Assembly: GCA_964623885.1 (NCBI GenBank)
Contig: CAZUVM010000227.1
Coordinates: 65,384 to 129,383, forward strand
DNA length: 64,000 bases
Direction of reading: 5' to 3'
DNA from: CAZUVM01 sp964623885
GTDB taxonomy: Bacteria; Verrucomicrobiota; Verrucomicrobiia; Limisphaerales; UBA8199
The notes under the pieces are model-generated. The model was not told the origin of the DNA, ran no database searches, and saw only the letters and a program-made list of their open reading frames with translations. Shown piece by piece: positions 35,139 through 43,447 of the stretch (the stretch's first letter is position 1; each line of letters opens with the position of its first letter). A program made the position numbers and the translations under genes.

Positions 35139-38100
35139 GTGAAAGTTACGGCCGCGAGAACCCATAAAGTCGTGCCCGCCTTCGGGGCTACGTTGTTAAT
35201 TGTTGGCGCCGCTTTTGGTGCCGACAACTCCTCGATTCTGTTCAACCGCGACGTTCGCCCGATCCTCAGCGACAATTGTTTCCTCTGCCACGGGTTCGAT
35301 ATCGGCCGCCGCAAAGCGGACCTCCGGCTCGATACGGCGGATGGAATGGTCGCCGACCACAAAGGCCACCAGGCCGTCAAACCGCGCGACCTCGCGGGCA
35401 GCGAGCTTTGGCGCCGAGTCAGTTCCACGGACCCGAAAGTGATCATGCCGCCGCCTGATTCGGGCAAGAAACTAAAGCCGGAGCAGATCGCAACGTTGCG
35501 TCGCTGGATCGAGCAAGACGGCGCGTTCCAGAAGCATTGGGCTTTCGAAGCGCCGGTGCGCCCGCCGGTGCCGGCAGTCCAGAACACTCAATGGCCCCGA
35601 AATGACGTGGACCGTTTCATCCTGGCGACGCTCGAAGCCAAACAACTGGAGCCCTCACCCGAGGCGAGCAAGGAAACGCTGATTCGCCGACTGACGTTGG
35701 ACCTAACTGGCCTGCCGCCGACGCCTGAGGAAGTGGATGCGTTCCTGGCGGATAAACAACCTGACGCCTATGAGCGCTTGGTCGATCGCCTGCTGGAGTC
35801 GTCTCATTATGGCGAACAGATGGCCCGCTATTGGCTCGACGTCGCGCGCTATGGCGATACGCACGGTCTGCACCTCGACAATGAGCGTTCAATGTGGCCG
35901 TACCGCGACTGGGTCGTGAGCGCCTTTAACAAGAACCTGCCGTACGACAAATTCACTATCTGGCAGTTGGCGGGCGACCTGTTGCCGAATCCGACTCGCG
36001 AGCAGCTCATTGCTTCAGGTTACAACCGCTGCAACGTTTCCACCAGCGAAGGCGGGGCCATCGACGAGGAATTCCAGGTCCGTTACGCCGTCGATCGCGT
36101 CGAGGCAACCTCGACGGCCTGGCTGGGCCTGACCATGGGCTGCGCGGTTTGCCACGATCACAAGCTGGACCCCATCTATCAAAAGGAGTTCTACGAGGTT
36201 TTTTCCATCTTCAACAACATTTCGGAGAAGGCGATGGACGGCAATGCGCTGCTACCGCCGCCGAGTATGCCTTTGCCCACGCCCGAGCAGGAAAAGGAGT
36301 TGGCCGATCTCGATCAGCACCGCAAAGAGGTCGATCAGCAAATCCACACTATGCTGGCCAGCCTCGAATATACAGATCCGGCGACGCTGACCAATGCCCT
36401 CCCGCCGGAGCCGAAGGAAATCGTCTGGGTTGACGACGATTTCCCCGCCAAAGCGAATGTCACGAACGACGGGGAAGCAAATCAATGGGTGACACGCGAC
36501 CAGGGACCCGTGCATGGCGGCGAACGCTCGCTCCGCCGCACCGGCAAGGGCCTGCACCAGACCTTTTTCACCAAGTCCGCCAAGCCGCTCACCGTGCGGA
36601 CCGGCGACAAATTCTTCGCTTACGTCTACCTCGACCCGAAGGACCCACCCAAATCCATCATGCTGCAATATCACACGGACGAGTGGCGGAACCGGGCGAA
36701 TTGGGGCGATGAAGACGCGATTCCTTTTGGTGAAAAAGGGAGCAGCAAAATACAAATTGGCGCCTTGCCGGAAACCGGCAAATGGGTGCGGCTCGAAGTG
36801 GATGCCGCCAAACTCGGTTTTACCGGGCGCGCTCGCGTGACGGGCCTGGCCTTCACCCAGTTCGGTGGCACCGCCTACTGGGATGATGCCGGCCTGGACA
36901 CGATCCGTGATCCGGCAAAGGACCCGGATGTTTCTTTTGTAGCCTGGCAAAAGTTCGAGCGTGGGTTGGGCGATAAATCCATGGCGCCGGACGCGATCAA
37001 GCAGTTGCTCAAAAAAGATGCCACTAAATGCCAGCCGGAGGATCAGCAGAAACTGCGGGAATACTTTCTGGCCTCGGTTTACGAGGATCCCAAGTCCGCC
37101 CTGGCGCCGCTGCGGTCGGAGATCAAGTCGCTGAAACAAAAGCGGGAAGAAATCGAAAAGGAAGAGCCCGCGACGATGATTTCGCACGAGCTGGACAAGC
37201 CACGCCCGGCCTGGATCCTCATCCGCGGGCAATATGACAAGCATGGGGAACCCGTTGGTCCTGGCGTACCGTCGATCCTCCCCCCGTTGCCCAAGAGCGA
37301 CGTAACCAATCGGCTCACATTTGCGCGGTGGCTCGTCGATCCGAAGCATCCGTTGACTGCACGCGTCACCGTTAACCGGCTTTGGCAGCAGTTCTTCGGT
37401 ATCGGCATTGTGAAAACAGCCGAGGATTTTGGGACCAAGGGCGAATGGCCGTCGCATCCCGAGCTGCTGGATTGGCTGGCGACCGAATTCATGCGCAACG
37501 GCTGGGACGTGAAACAAATGGTGCGGTTGCTGGTCACGTCCGCGACTTACCGGCAGGATTCACGCGTGACGCCGAAAGTGCTGGAAATGGACCCGGAAAA
37601 CCGCTTGCTGGCGCACGGCCCGCGTTACCGGCTCGACGCCGAAGTGCTGCGCGACAATGCGCTGTTCATCGGCGGAATACTGAATTTGAAAATGGGCGGA
37701 CGCGGCGTGCGGCCCTATCAGCCCTCGGGGATTTGGGAAGCCGTCGGTTATACCACCAGCAACACGGCCAAATACACCCAGGACCATGGCGACGCGCTTT
37801 ATCGCCGCAGTCTTTACATTTTCTGGAAGCGCACGGCAGCGCCGCCCTTAATGACGACGTTCGATGCGCCATCACGCGAGCAATGCCGCGCGCGACGCGA
37901 GCGGACTAATACACCGCTGCAGGCTTTGATGACGCTCAACAGCACGACGTATTTCGAAGCGGCGCGTCATCTAGGCTACCGAATGCTGCATGAGGGCGGG
38001 AAGGACGATGCCGACCGCCTGAGATATGGGTTTCGCCTGGCCACGTCCCGGTTCCCGACGGAAAGCGAAAGCGCGATCCTGGCTGATTCACTGGCCTCTC

Positions 38101-38258
38101 AGCGCAATCACTATGCGGCGGACACCGACGATGCGAAAAAGGTCATTTCCGCGGGCGAATCGCCGGTGGAAACCGACGTTACGCCGGTGGAACTTGCGGC
38201 TTACACCATGGTCGGCAACCTGATGCTCAATTTGGACGAGGTGGTTACGAAGAATTAA
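35139..38258 (+). CDS. DUF1549/DUF1553 exported cytochrome-type protein (PSCyt1-PSCyt2-PSD1)
   Basis: A large exported protein of about 1039 residues from the planctomycete/verrucomicrobial family. From the GTG at 35139 it has a signal peptide (RTHKVVPAFGATLLIVGAAFGA); a TTG at 35097 is also in frame. The haem motif CFLCHG sits near residue 47 (PSCyt1), then DUF1549 text LIRRLTLDLTGLPPTPEEVDAFLAD and YDKFTIWQLAGDLLPNP (PSCyt2), a carbohydrate-binding-like middle (about 440-620), and DUF1553 text RLTFARWLVDPKHPLTARVTVNRLWQQFFGIG and SREQCRARRERTNTPLQALMTLN. Its role is unproven. DUF1501 follows after a palindromic repeat. Confidence 0.9.
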   Translation: MKVTAARTHKVVPAFGATLLIVGAAFGADNSSILFNRDVRPILSDNCFLCHGFDIGRRKADLRLDTADGMVADHKGHQAVKPRDLAGSELWRRVSSTDPKVIMPPPDSGKKLKPEQIATLRRWIEQDGAFQKHWAFEAPVRPPVPAVQNTQWPRNDVDRFILATLEAKQLEPSPEASKETLIRRLTLDLTGLPPTPEEVDAFLADKQPDAYERLVDRLLESSHYGEQMARYWLDVARYGDTHGLHLDNERSMWPYRDWVVSAFNKNLPYDKFTIWQLAGDLLPNPTREQLIASGYNRCNVSTSEGGAIDEEFQVRYAVDRVEATSTAWLGLTMGCAVCHDHKLDPIYQKEFYEVFSIFNNISEKAMDGNALLPPPSMPLPTPEQEKELADLDQHRKEVDQQIHTMLASLEYTDPATLTNALPPEPKEIVWVDDDFPAKANVTNDGEANQWVTRDQGPVHGGERSLRRTGKGLHQTFFTKSAKPLTVRTGDKFFAYVYLDPKDPPKSIMLQYHTDEWRNRANWGDEDAIPFGEKGSSKIQIGALPETGKWVRLEVDAAKLGFTGRARVTGLAFTQFGGTAYWDDAGLDTIRDPAKDPDVSFVAWQKFERGLGDKSMAPDAIKQLLKKDATKCQPEDQQKLREYFLASVYEDPKSALAPLRSEIKSLKQKREEIEKEEPATMISHELDKPRPAWILIRGQYDKHGEPVGPGVPSILPPLPKSDVTNRLTFARWLVDPKHPLTARVTVNRLWQQFFGIGIVKTAEDFGTKGEWPSHPELLDWLATEFMRNGWDVKQMVRLLVTSATYRQDSRVTPKVLEMDPENRLLAHGPRYRLDAEVLRDNALFIGGILNLKMGGRGVRPYQPSGIWEAVGYTTSNTAKYTQDHGDALYRRSLYIFWKRTAAPPLMTTFDAPSREQCRARRERTNTPLQALMTLNSTTYFEAARHLGYRMLHEGGKDDADRLRYGFRLATSRFPTESESAILADSLASQRNHYAADTDDAKKVISAGESPVETDVTPVELAAYTMVGNLMLNLDEVVTKN

Positions 38259-38295
38259 TCCCATGTTACGGGCATTCTTAACGTGCGTTCGGGCT

Positions 38296-38414
38296 GTAGC
38301 GCAGGCCTCCGAGCCTGCTGTATCGCAGGTTTCCAACCTGCGACGGCCCGTGCGCAGTCGAACACCCTGCCGACTGGAAGTCGGCGATACAGCGGGCTCG
38401 GTGGCCTGCGCTGC
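38296..38414. repeat. Long-stem palindromic element with two inner hairpins, family D, copy 2
   Basis: The outer arms 38296-38325 and 38385-38414 pair at 27 of 30 positions by Watson-Crick, plus two T:G wobbles. Hairpin 1 is GCAGGTT-TCC-AACCTGC (38325-38341) and hairpin 2 is GCCGACT-GGA-AGTCGGC (38369-38385). The layout equals that of 32726-32867. The element sits between a DUF1553 gene and a DUF1501 gene. Confidence 0.9.
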
Positions 38415-38501
38415 TTTCAAGTCGCGGGAAATGGCCGTTTCAACGGCTTTTCAGTAACCGAACGCGGAACCGGAAGCGTCTAACAAACATCAAAGAAGCA
38501 C

Positions 38502-39980
38502 ATGGACCCGTTGGCAAATTTTTGGCAGCACCAGACGCGGCGCGCGTTTTTCAAGAACACCGGCCTGGCCGCAGGGCGCATCGCGCTGGCATCGCTGATG
38601 TTCCCCGATTTATTCAAAGCGAACGCTGCCCCAACCAAAGTGTTTCGGTCACATCCTGGCCTGCCGGGCTTGCCGCATTTCGCCCCTAAAGCGCGCCGGT
38701 TGATCTATCTCTTCATGAACGGCGCGCCGTCCCAGATCGATCTTTGGGATTACAAACCCAAACTGAGTGAGTTGTACGACTCAGATCTGCCGGACTCGAT
38801 TCGCAATGGCCAGCGACTGACCACGATGACGTCGGGCCAGAAGCGGTTCCCGATTGCTCCCTCGATTTACAAATTTGCTCCGCACGGCAAATGCGGAACG
38901 CGCGTTAGCGAGCTGTTGCCTCACACGGCCCAGGTTGTGGATGATTTGGCCGTAGTCAGAACGGTCTGGACGGAGGCCATCAACCACGATCCGGCGTCCA
39001 CCTACATCCTGACTGGGAATCAAATCCCCGGCAAACCCAGCATTGGCGCGTGGCTTTCTTATGGGTTGGGCAGCGAAGCCGAGAATTTGCCTTCCTTTGT
39101 GGTAATGACTCCACGCTGGTCGGCCAAGCGCGATGCCCAGGCTCTCTATCAGCGGCTCTGGGGCTCGGGGTTCCTGCCTTCGCGTTATCAGGGCGTGGCC
39201 TTGCGCGCCGCCGGCGACCCCGTGTTGTTCCTGGATAACCCGGAAGGCGTTGACCCCGGCGCGCGCCGTCTGGTGCTTGATGGCCTGGCTAAACTGAATC
39301 AGGCGACTTTCGAGCGCACGAACGATCCCGAGATCCAAACGCGCATTGCCCAATATGAGATGGCCTTCCGGATGCAAACGTCGATTCCGGAATTGGTGGA
39401 TATTTCCAACGAGCCGCAGTCAGTGCTCGAGCTTTACGGGCCTGAAGTAACGCAACGCGGCACGTTTGCATCGAGTGCTTTGCTGGCCCGCCGGCTCATC
39501 GAGCGCGGCGTGCGCGTGGTTCAGATTCTGCATCGCGAATGGGACCACCACGGCGACCTGCCACGCGACCTGCCACTGCAATGCCGGGACGTGGACCAGG
39601 CTTGCAAAGGATTGCTCCTCGATCTCAAACAACGCGGGCTGCTGGACGAAACCCTGGTGGTGTGGGGCGGCGAGTTCGGCCGCACGGTCTACTGCCAGGG
39701 GGAATTGCGCCGGGACAATTACGGCCGTGACCATCATCCGCGCTGTTACACGATGTGGATGGCTGGCGCCGGCGTTAAAGGCGGAGTCGTGTATGGCGAA
39801 ACGGACGACTTTAGCTACAATATCGTCCGTGATCCGGTTCACATACGCGACCTCAACGCCACTATTCTGCACCTCATGGGCATCGACCATAAGCGTCTTA
39901 CCTACAGCTTCCAGGGGCTGGACCAGAAACTGACGGGCACCGAGGCGCCTGCGAATCCGGTTAAAGGCATCCTGGTGTGA
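38502..39980 (+). CDS. DUF1501 Tat-exported protein
   Basis: A 492-residue DUF1501 protein, a family distantly related to alkaline phosphatase/sulfatase folds. The N-terminus has a twin-arginine signal (QTRRAFFKNTGLAAGRIALASLMF). Family words are RRLIYLFMNGAPSQIDLWDYKP, QVVDDLAVVRTVWTEAINHDPA, the metal-like WDHHGDLPRDLP and VVWGGEFGRTVY, and YGRDHHPRCYTMWMAGAGVKGGVVYGETDD. It pairs with the DUF1549/DUF1553 gene upstream, as usual in these phyla, and its stop overlaps the start of the next gene (GTGA at 39977-39980), so translation is coupled. Its substrate is unknown. Confidence 0.9.
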   Translation: MDPLANFWQHQTRRAFFKNTGLAAGRIALASLMFPDLFKANAAPTKVFRSHPGLPGLPHFAPKARRLIYLFMNGAPSQIDLWDYKPKLSELYDSDLPDSIRNGQRLTTMTSGQKRFPIAPSIYKFAPHGKCGTRVSELLPHTAQVVDDLAVVRTVWTEAINHDPASTYILTGNQIPGKPSIGAWLSYGLGSEAENLPSFVVMTPRWSAKRDAQALYQRLWGSGFLPSRYQGVALRAAGDPVLFLDNPEGVDPGARRLVLDGLAKLNQATFERTNDPEIQTRIAQYEMAFRMQTSIPELVDISNEPQSVLELYGPEVTQRGTFASSALLARRLIERGVRVVQILHREWDHHGDLPRDLPLQCRDVDQACKGLLLDLKQRGLLDETLVVWGGEFGRTVYCQGELRRDNYGRDHHPRCYTMWMAGAGVKGGVVYGETDDFSYNIVRDPVHIRDLNATILHLMGIDHKRLTYSFQGLDQKLTGTEAPANPVKGILV

Positions 39981-41650
39981 GCGGGTTGCACGAAATCGGA
40001 CTACTCTTCGGGCGACTGCACGTGCTGCTGGTGCATTTGCCCATCGGGCTGATCGTCCTGCTGACTTTGCTGGAGGTGCTGGGGCGGTATCCGCGATTCA
40101 AACACGCGACTGCCAACACCGGCTTAATTCTGGCATTTGCGGTCCCCATGGTCGTCTTCACGGTCATCTGTGGATTGTTATTATCGCAGGCCAGCGGCTA
40201 TGACGTGCATTTACTGCAATTGCATAAATGGACTGGCATCGGCACCGGTGCGGCCTGCGTTTTGGCGGCAGTGTTCTATTGGCTGGACGTTAAAAAGGCC
40301 TACCGTTTCGTTTTATATTGCTCTTTCGGCGTGCTGGTGATCGCCAGCCATTTCGGAGGATCGCTCACCCACGGCAGTGATTATCTTGCCCGATATGCTC
40401 CCGGCCCGTTGCGTTCATGGCTGGGAGGCGGTCAAACCAAAGTGACGCAGGTCTCGGCGCAACCCAAGGATTTCAAGTCGCAACCGGTTTTTGCGACGGT
40501 CGTTCAACCCATACTCGAAAAGAACTGCGTCTCGTGTCATGGGCCGGAGAAGTCGAAAGGCAAACTGCTTCTCGATTCACTCGCGGCGACGTTGAAAGGC
40601 GGCGAGAATGGCCCGGTCATTGTGGCGGGCAAATCCGGCGACAGTGAGTTAATCAAACGCTTGAAGTTGGATCCTTCGAGTGACGACCACATGCCGCCGG
40701 ATGGAAAGCCGCAGCCCAGCCAGGACGAGATCGCACTATTGCAATGGTGGATCGACGCGGGCGCGCCGGGTGACAAAAAGATTGGGGAATTGAATCCCCC
40801 ACCAGTCATCGCTCGCGTCCTGCAAGCGCGACTCGGTCCGCCTCCTACAGCGGCGCGTGAAGCTCAGTCCGTGCCTCCGAAACCGCTCGAGCAGTTGAAG
40901 CCGCTGGTCGCCCAACTCAGCGGTGATCTTGGTATTGTCATCGGGCCGGTGGCTCAAACAAATGCCTGGCTTCAGTGTAACGCCAGCGTGGCCGGCACTA
41001 ACTTCGGAGACCCTGAGCTTTCGCGGTTGGCCCCGCTCGCGCCCAACCTGCGGTGGCTCGACCTGGGCGGAACACGAGTCACTGATGCTGGTTTGGCAGC
41101 CGTGGCTTCAATGCCCAATCTGAAGCGTCTCCACTTGGAGCGTACGCCGATCACGGATGCCGGTTTGAAAAGCCTTACCCGATTGCCCGCGCTGGAATAC
41201 CTGGATCTCTACGGCACCGCTGTTACTGACGCCGGCCTGGCCGAGTTGCAAAGCGCGCCTCGCCTTAAGCAAGTGTACCTATGGCAAACGCAGGTGTCTT
41301 CGACTGGCGCCCAGGCGTTCGTCGAAGCGCGGACGGATAAAGCGCAGCTCGAACGGTGGCAACAGGAAATCGAAGAGCTCAAAACTAAAATTCGCGACGG
41401 CCAGATTAGGGTTGAGATGGGCACGGCGGTGGCCGCCGCTTCAAGCACCAATGCGGCTCCCATCAACACGGTCTGCCCGATTTCCGGCAAACCGATTGAC
41501 CCGTCCAAAACTGTTTTGTACCAAGGAAAACTGCTGGCTTTCTGCTGCGACGATTGCAAAGCGAAGTTCCAGGCCGATCCGAAACCTGTTCTTGCGAAAC
41601 TGGGGCTTAGCGCCACGAATAGTGCTTCCACTCCGGCGAGTGGTCGATAA
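39977..41650 (+). CDS. DUF2231 membrane - cytochrome c - leucine-rich repeat - YHS fusion
   Basis: A 557-residue protein starting with GTG that overlaps the DUF1501 stop by four bases. Residues about 8-140 form a DUF2231-like membrane domain of four hydrophobic helices with LHVLLVHLPIGLIVLLTLLEVL. A c-type haem motif, CVSCHGPEKSKGK, lies near residue 184 (PSCyt1-like). Residues about 340-440 hold leucine-rich repeats (LRWLDLGGTRVTDAGLAAV, LKRLHLERTPITDAGLKSL, LEYLDLYGTAVTDAGLAEL). A short coiled coil (about 452-475) leads to a C-terminal YHS/TRASH-like domain with CPISGKPIDPSK and CCDDCKAKF (about 499-540). Function is unknown; the domains suggest electron transfer plus a metal site. Confidence 0.82.
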   Translation: MSGLHEIGLLFGRLHVLLVHLPIGLIVLLTLLEVLGRYPRFKHATANTGLILAFAVPMVVFTVICGLLLSQASGYDVHLLQLHKWTGIGTGAACVLAAVFYWLDVKKAYRFVLYCSFGVLVIASHFGGSLTHGSDYLARYAPGPLRSWLGGGQTKVTQVSAQPKDFKSQPVFATVVQPILEKNCVSCHGPEKSKGKLLLDSLAATLKGGENGPVIVAGKSGDSELIKRLKLDPSSDDHMPPDGKPQPSQDEIALLQWWIDAGAPGDKKIGELNPPPVIARVLQARLGPPPTAAREAQSVPPKPLEQLKPLVAQLSGDLGIVIGPVAQTNAWLQCNASVAGTNFGDPELSRLAPLAPNLRWLDLGGTRVTDAGLAAVASMPNLKRLHLERTPITDAGLKSLTRLPALEYLDLYGTAVTDAGLAELQSAPRLKQVYLWQTQVSSTGAQAFVEARTDKAQLERWQQEIEELKTKIRDGQIRVEMGTAVAAASSTNAAPINTVCPISGKPIDPSKTVLYQGKLLAFCCDDCKAKFQADPKPVLAKLGLSATNSASTPASGR

Positions 41651-41865
41651 AAGCAGTCCGGAGTTCAGCTAGTTCGTTGTGAAGGCGGAGAAAACCCGAA
41701 GCACCGAACCTCGAACGCCGAAATGTCGACTGACGAACCGTCATCGTTCGCTGACCGGATATAAACAATGCGACATGCGCGAAGAACTTTGTCATAGAGC
41801 CCAGTGAAAAAAGGCCTATTGTTCGTGAAGACGGAAAAATGCGGCCGGAACCGTAGGCGAAAGAA

Positions 41866-42822
41866 TCAGTCTGAAGCTGTTGTTCGTGGTGATGATATTG
41901 TTTGTAAACGGCGTCCAGTTTGCCGTGCGAGTTCCAGCGCACCAACCGGCACCGCATCTTCGCCAAGACTGGCTAAGCAGACTCGTAGTTCCGGTTGAAA
42001 AGCCTCCATGACGTACTGACCCAACGCGCTTTGCACAGCTGCCCGAAGGGGCTCACCAACTCCAGACAGTCCTCCACCCAGAATGATGATAGCTGGGTGA
42101 AACAGGTGCACGACGTGGGAAAGCCCAAAGGCTAGGTCAGTGGCGGTTTCCTTGAGGATTTGTTGCGCTGCGGCGTCTCCTTGGTTTAGGGCGTGCTGCA
42201 GGTGCTTGGCTTCGCCGCCGGTTCCCGCCGCCTTGGCAAGAATGCTATCCGGTCGACTACGTTGCAGTTCACGAATGCGCTTGTCCACGGCCCAACCTGA
42301 GCACCGGTTTTCAACGATGGTTCCTTGGCGGTCCAGCCTAACGTGGCCGATCTCCGATTCGCCGGGTGTAGTGCCATGATACACTCGGCCATCCACGACC
42401 AACCCGCCACCCACGCCGCTGCCCAGGGTGACGTAAAAAATCGGGTTAAATCCGACACCTTCACCGTGAAGCGCTTCGCCCAAAGCGCCGAGGTTTGCAT
42501 CGTTGTCGACCATCACCGGCACGCCGAGTTGGGCATGAAGCCAGTTGCTTAAATCGAATTCCGACCAGCCCTCGATCTGGTGCGAGCGGCAGATCCGACC
42601 CGTTCGCCAATCCACCGGTCCGCCAAATCCGACTCCCACCGCCTGCAATTTGCGGCTGCCAATTAATTCCGGCAAGGCACGCTGGATTTGCTCGCGGATT
42701 CCCGCGCCACCACGGACTGTATCGACTGGAAGCTTTTTTCGCTCAAGAATCTTGGCGGATTCGTCGCCGAGAAAGAGCTGCAGTTTGGTCCCGCCGATTT
42801 CGATGCCGAGGAAAACTGCCAT
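41866..42822 (-). CDS. ROK-family sugar kinase or regulator
   Basis: A 318-residue ROK protein, likely a cytoplasmic sugar kinase such as a glucokinase. The phosphate loop is FLGIEIGGTKLQLFLGD (about 4-20). The sugar-site parts are GVGFGGPVDWRTGRI, VPVMVDNDANLGALGEA and the Gly-rich YVTLGSGVGGGLVVDGRVYHG, followed by GEIGHVRLD-type text. The usual zinc motif CxCGxxGCxE is reduced to ENRCSGWAVDKR, so the zinc site seems lost. There is no helix-turn-helix. Its ATG overlaps the stop of the upstream thiol protein by one base (TGATG), a translational coupling. Confidence 0.88.
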   Translation of the reverse strand: MAVFLGIEIGGTKLQLFLGDESAKILERKKLPVDTVRGGAGIREQIQRALPELIGSRKLQAVGVGFGGPVDWRTGRICRSHQIEGWSEFDLSNWLHAQLGVPVMVDNDANLGALGEALHGEGVGFNPIFYVTLGSGVGGGLVVDGRVYHGTTPGESEIGHVRLDRQGTIVENRCSGWAVDKRIRELQRSRPDSILAKAAGTGGEAKHLQHALNQGDAAAQQILKETATDLAFGLSHVVHLFHPAIIILGGGLSGVGEPLRAAVQSALGQYVMEAFQPELRVCLASLGEDAVPVGALELARQTGRRLQTISSPRTTASD

Positions 42823-43400
42823 CAGCCGAAGTAGTCCGGTTCATTGCCGGGCTTCCACTTGATATTGCAGCCGATGCTGGACTTCTGGTTGGCTGGAACC
42901 GGCTTGCCTGCGAGCACGGCATCAAGAGCACCGCGCATGTCACGACCGGTTACGGGAATATTGTTGCCCGGACGGCTATCGTCGAGTTGTCCTCGATAGA
43001 CGAGCTTTTGGGCTTTATCGAACAGATAAAAATCCGGTGTGCAGGCGGCACGGTAGGCTTTCGCGACTGATTGTGTTTCGTCGTAAAGATACGGAAACAG
43101 GTATCCGGCTGCCCTTGCCTCCTCCGCCATGCGGGCAGGGCTGTCGGCCGGATAATTCGATACGTCATTCGAGCTTATCCCCACAACGGCCACACCGCGC
43201 GGCTGGTAATCGCGCGCCAGTTGCGCGAGCCCGCCGCGAATGTGCTTCACGTAGGGACAGTGATTGCAGATAAACGCGACCAGAAAAGCGGGCGCGCTTT
43301 TGAAATCAGAAAGCGAAAAAGTTTTGCCATTGGGATCCGGCAAGCGGAAATCGGGCGCTGGCGTGCCCAGCGGCAACATGGTGGAATTGACGGCAACCAT
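42822..43400 (-). CDS. Thioredoxin-like/redoxin protein
   Basis: A 192-residue AhpC/TSA-like redoxin. The fold starts LPLGTPAPDFRLPDPNGKTFSLSDFKSAPAFLVAFICNHCPYVKHI, with the active-site pair CNHC (about residue 43-46), then GVAVVGISSNDVSNYPADSP and YDETQSVAKAYRAACTPDFYLFDKAQKLVYRGQLDDSRPGN. Proteins of this type are cytoplasmic thiol-disulfide enzymes, and no signal peptide is visible. The last residue codon overlaps the ROK start (TGATG). The Gfo/Idh/MocA gene ends 47 bases upstream on the same strand. Confidence 0.88.
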   Translation of the reverse strand: MVAVNSTMLPLGTPAPDFRLPDPNGKTFSLSDFKSAPAFLVAFICNHCPYVKHIRGGLAQLARDYQPRGVAVVGISSNDVSNYPADSPARMAEEARAAGYLFPYLYDETQSVAKAYRAACTPDFYLFDKAQKLVYRGQLDDSRPGNNIPVTGRDMRGALDAVLAGKPVPANQKSSIGCNIKWKPGNEPDYFG

Positions 43401-43447
43401 GCCGAGAATCTGTCGCTGCCGCTACCGGTTGTCGAATGGAAAACGAT

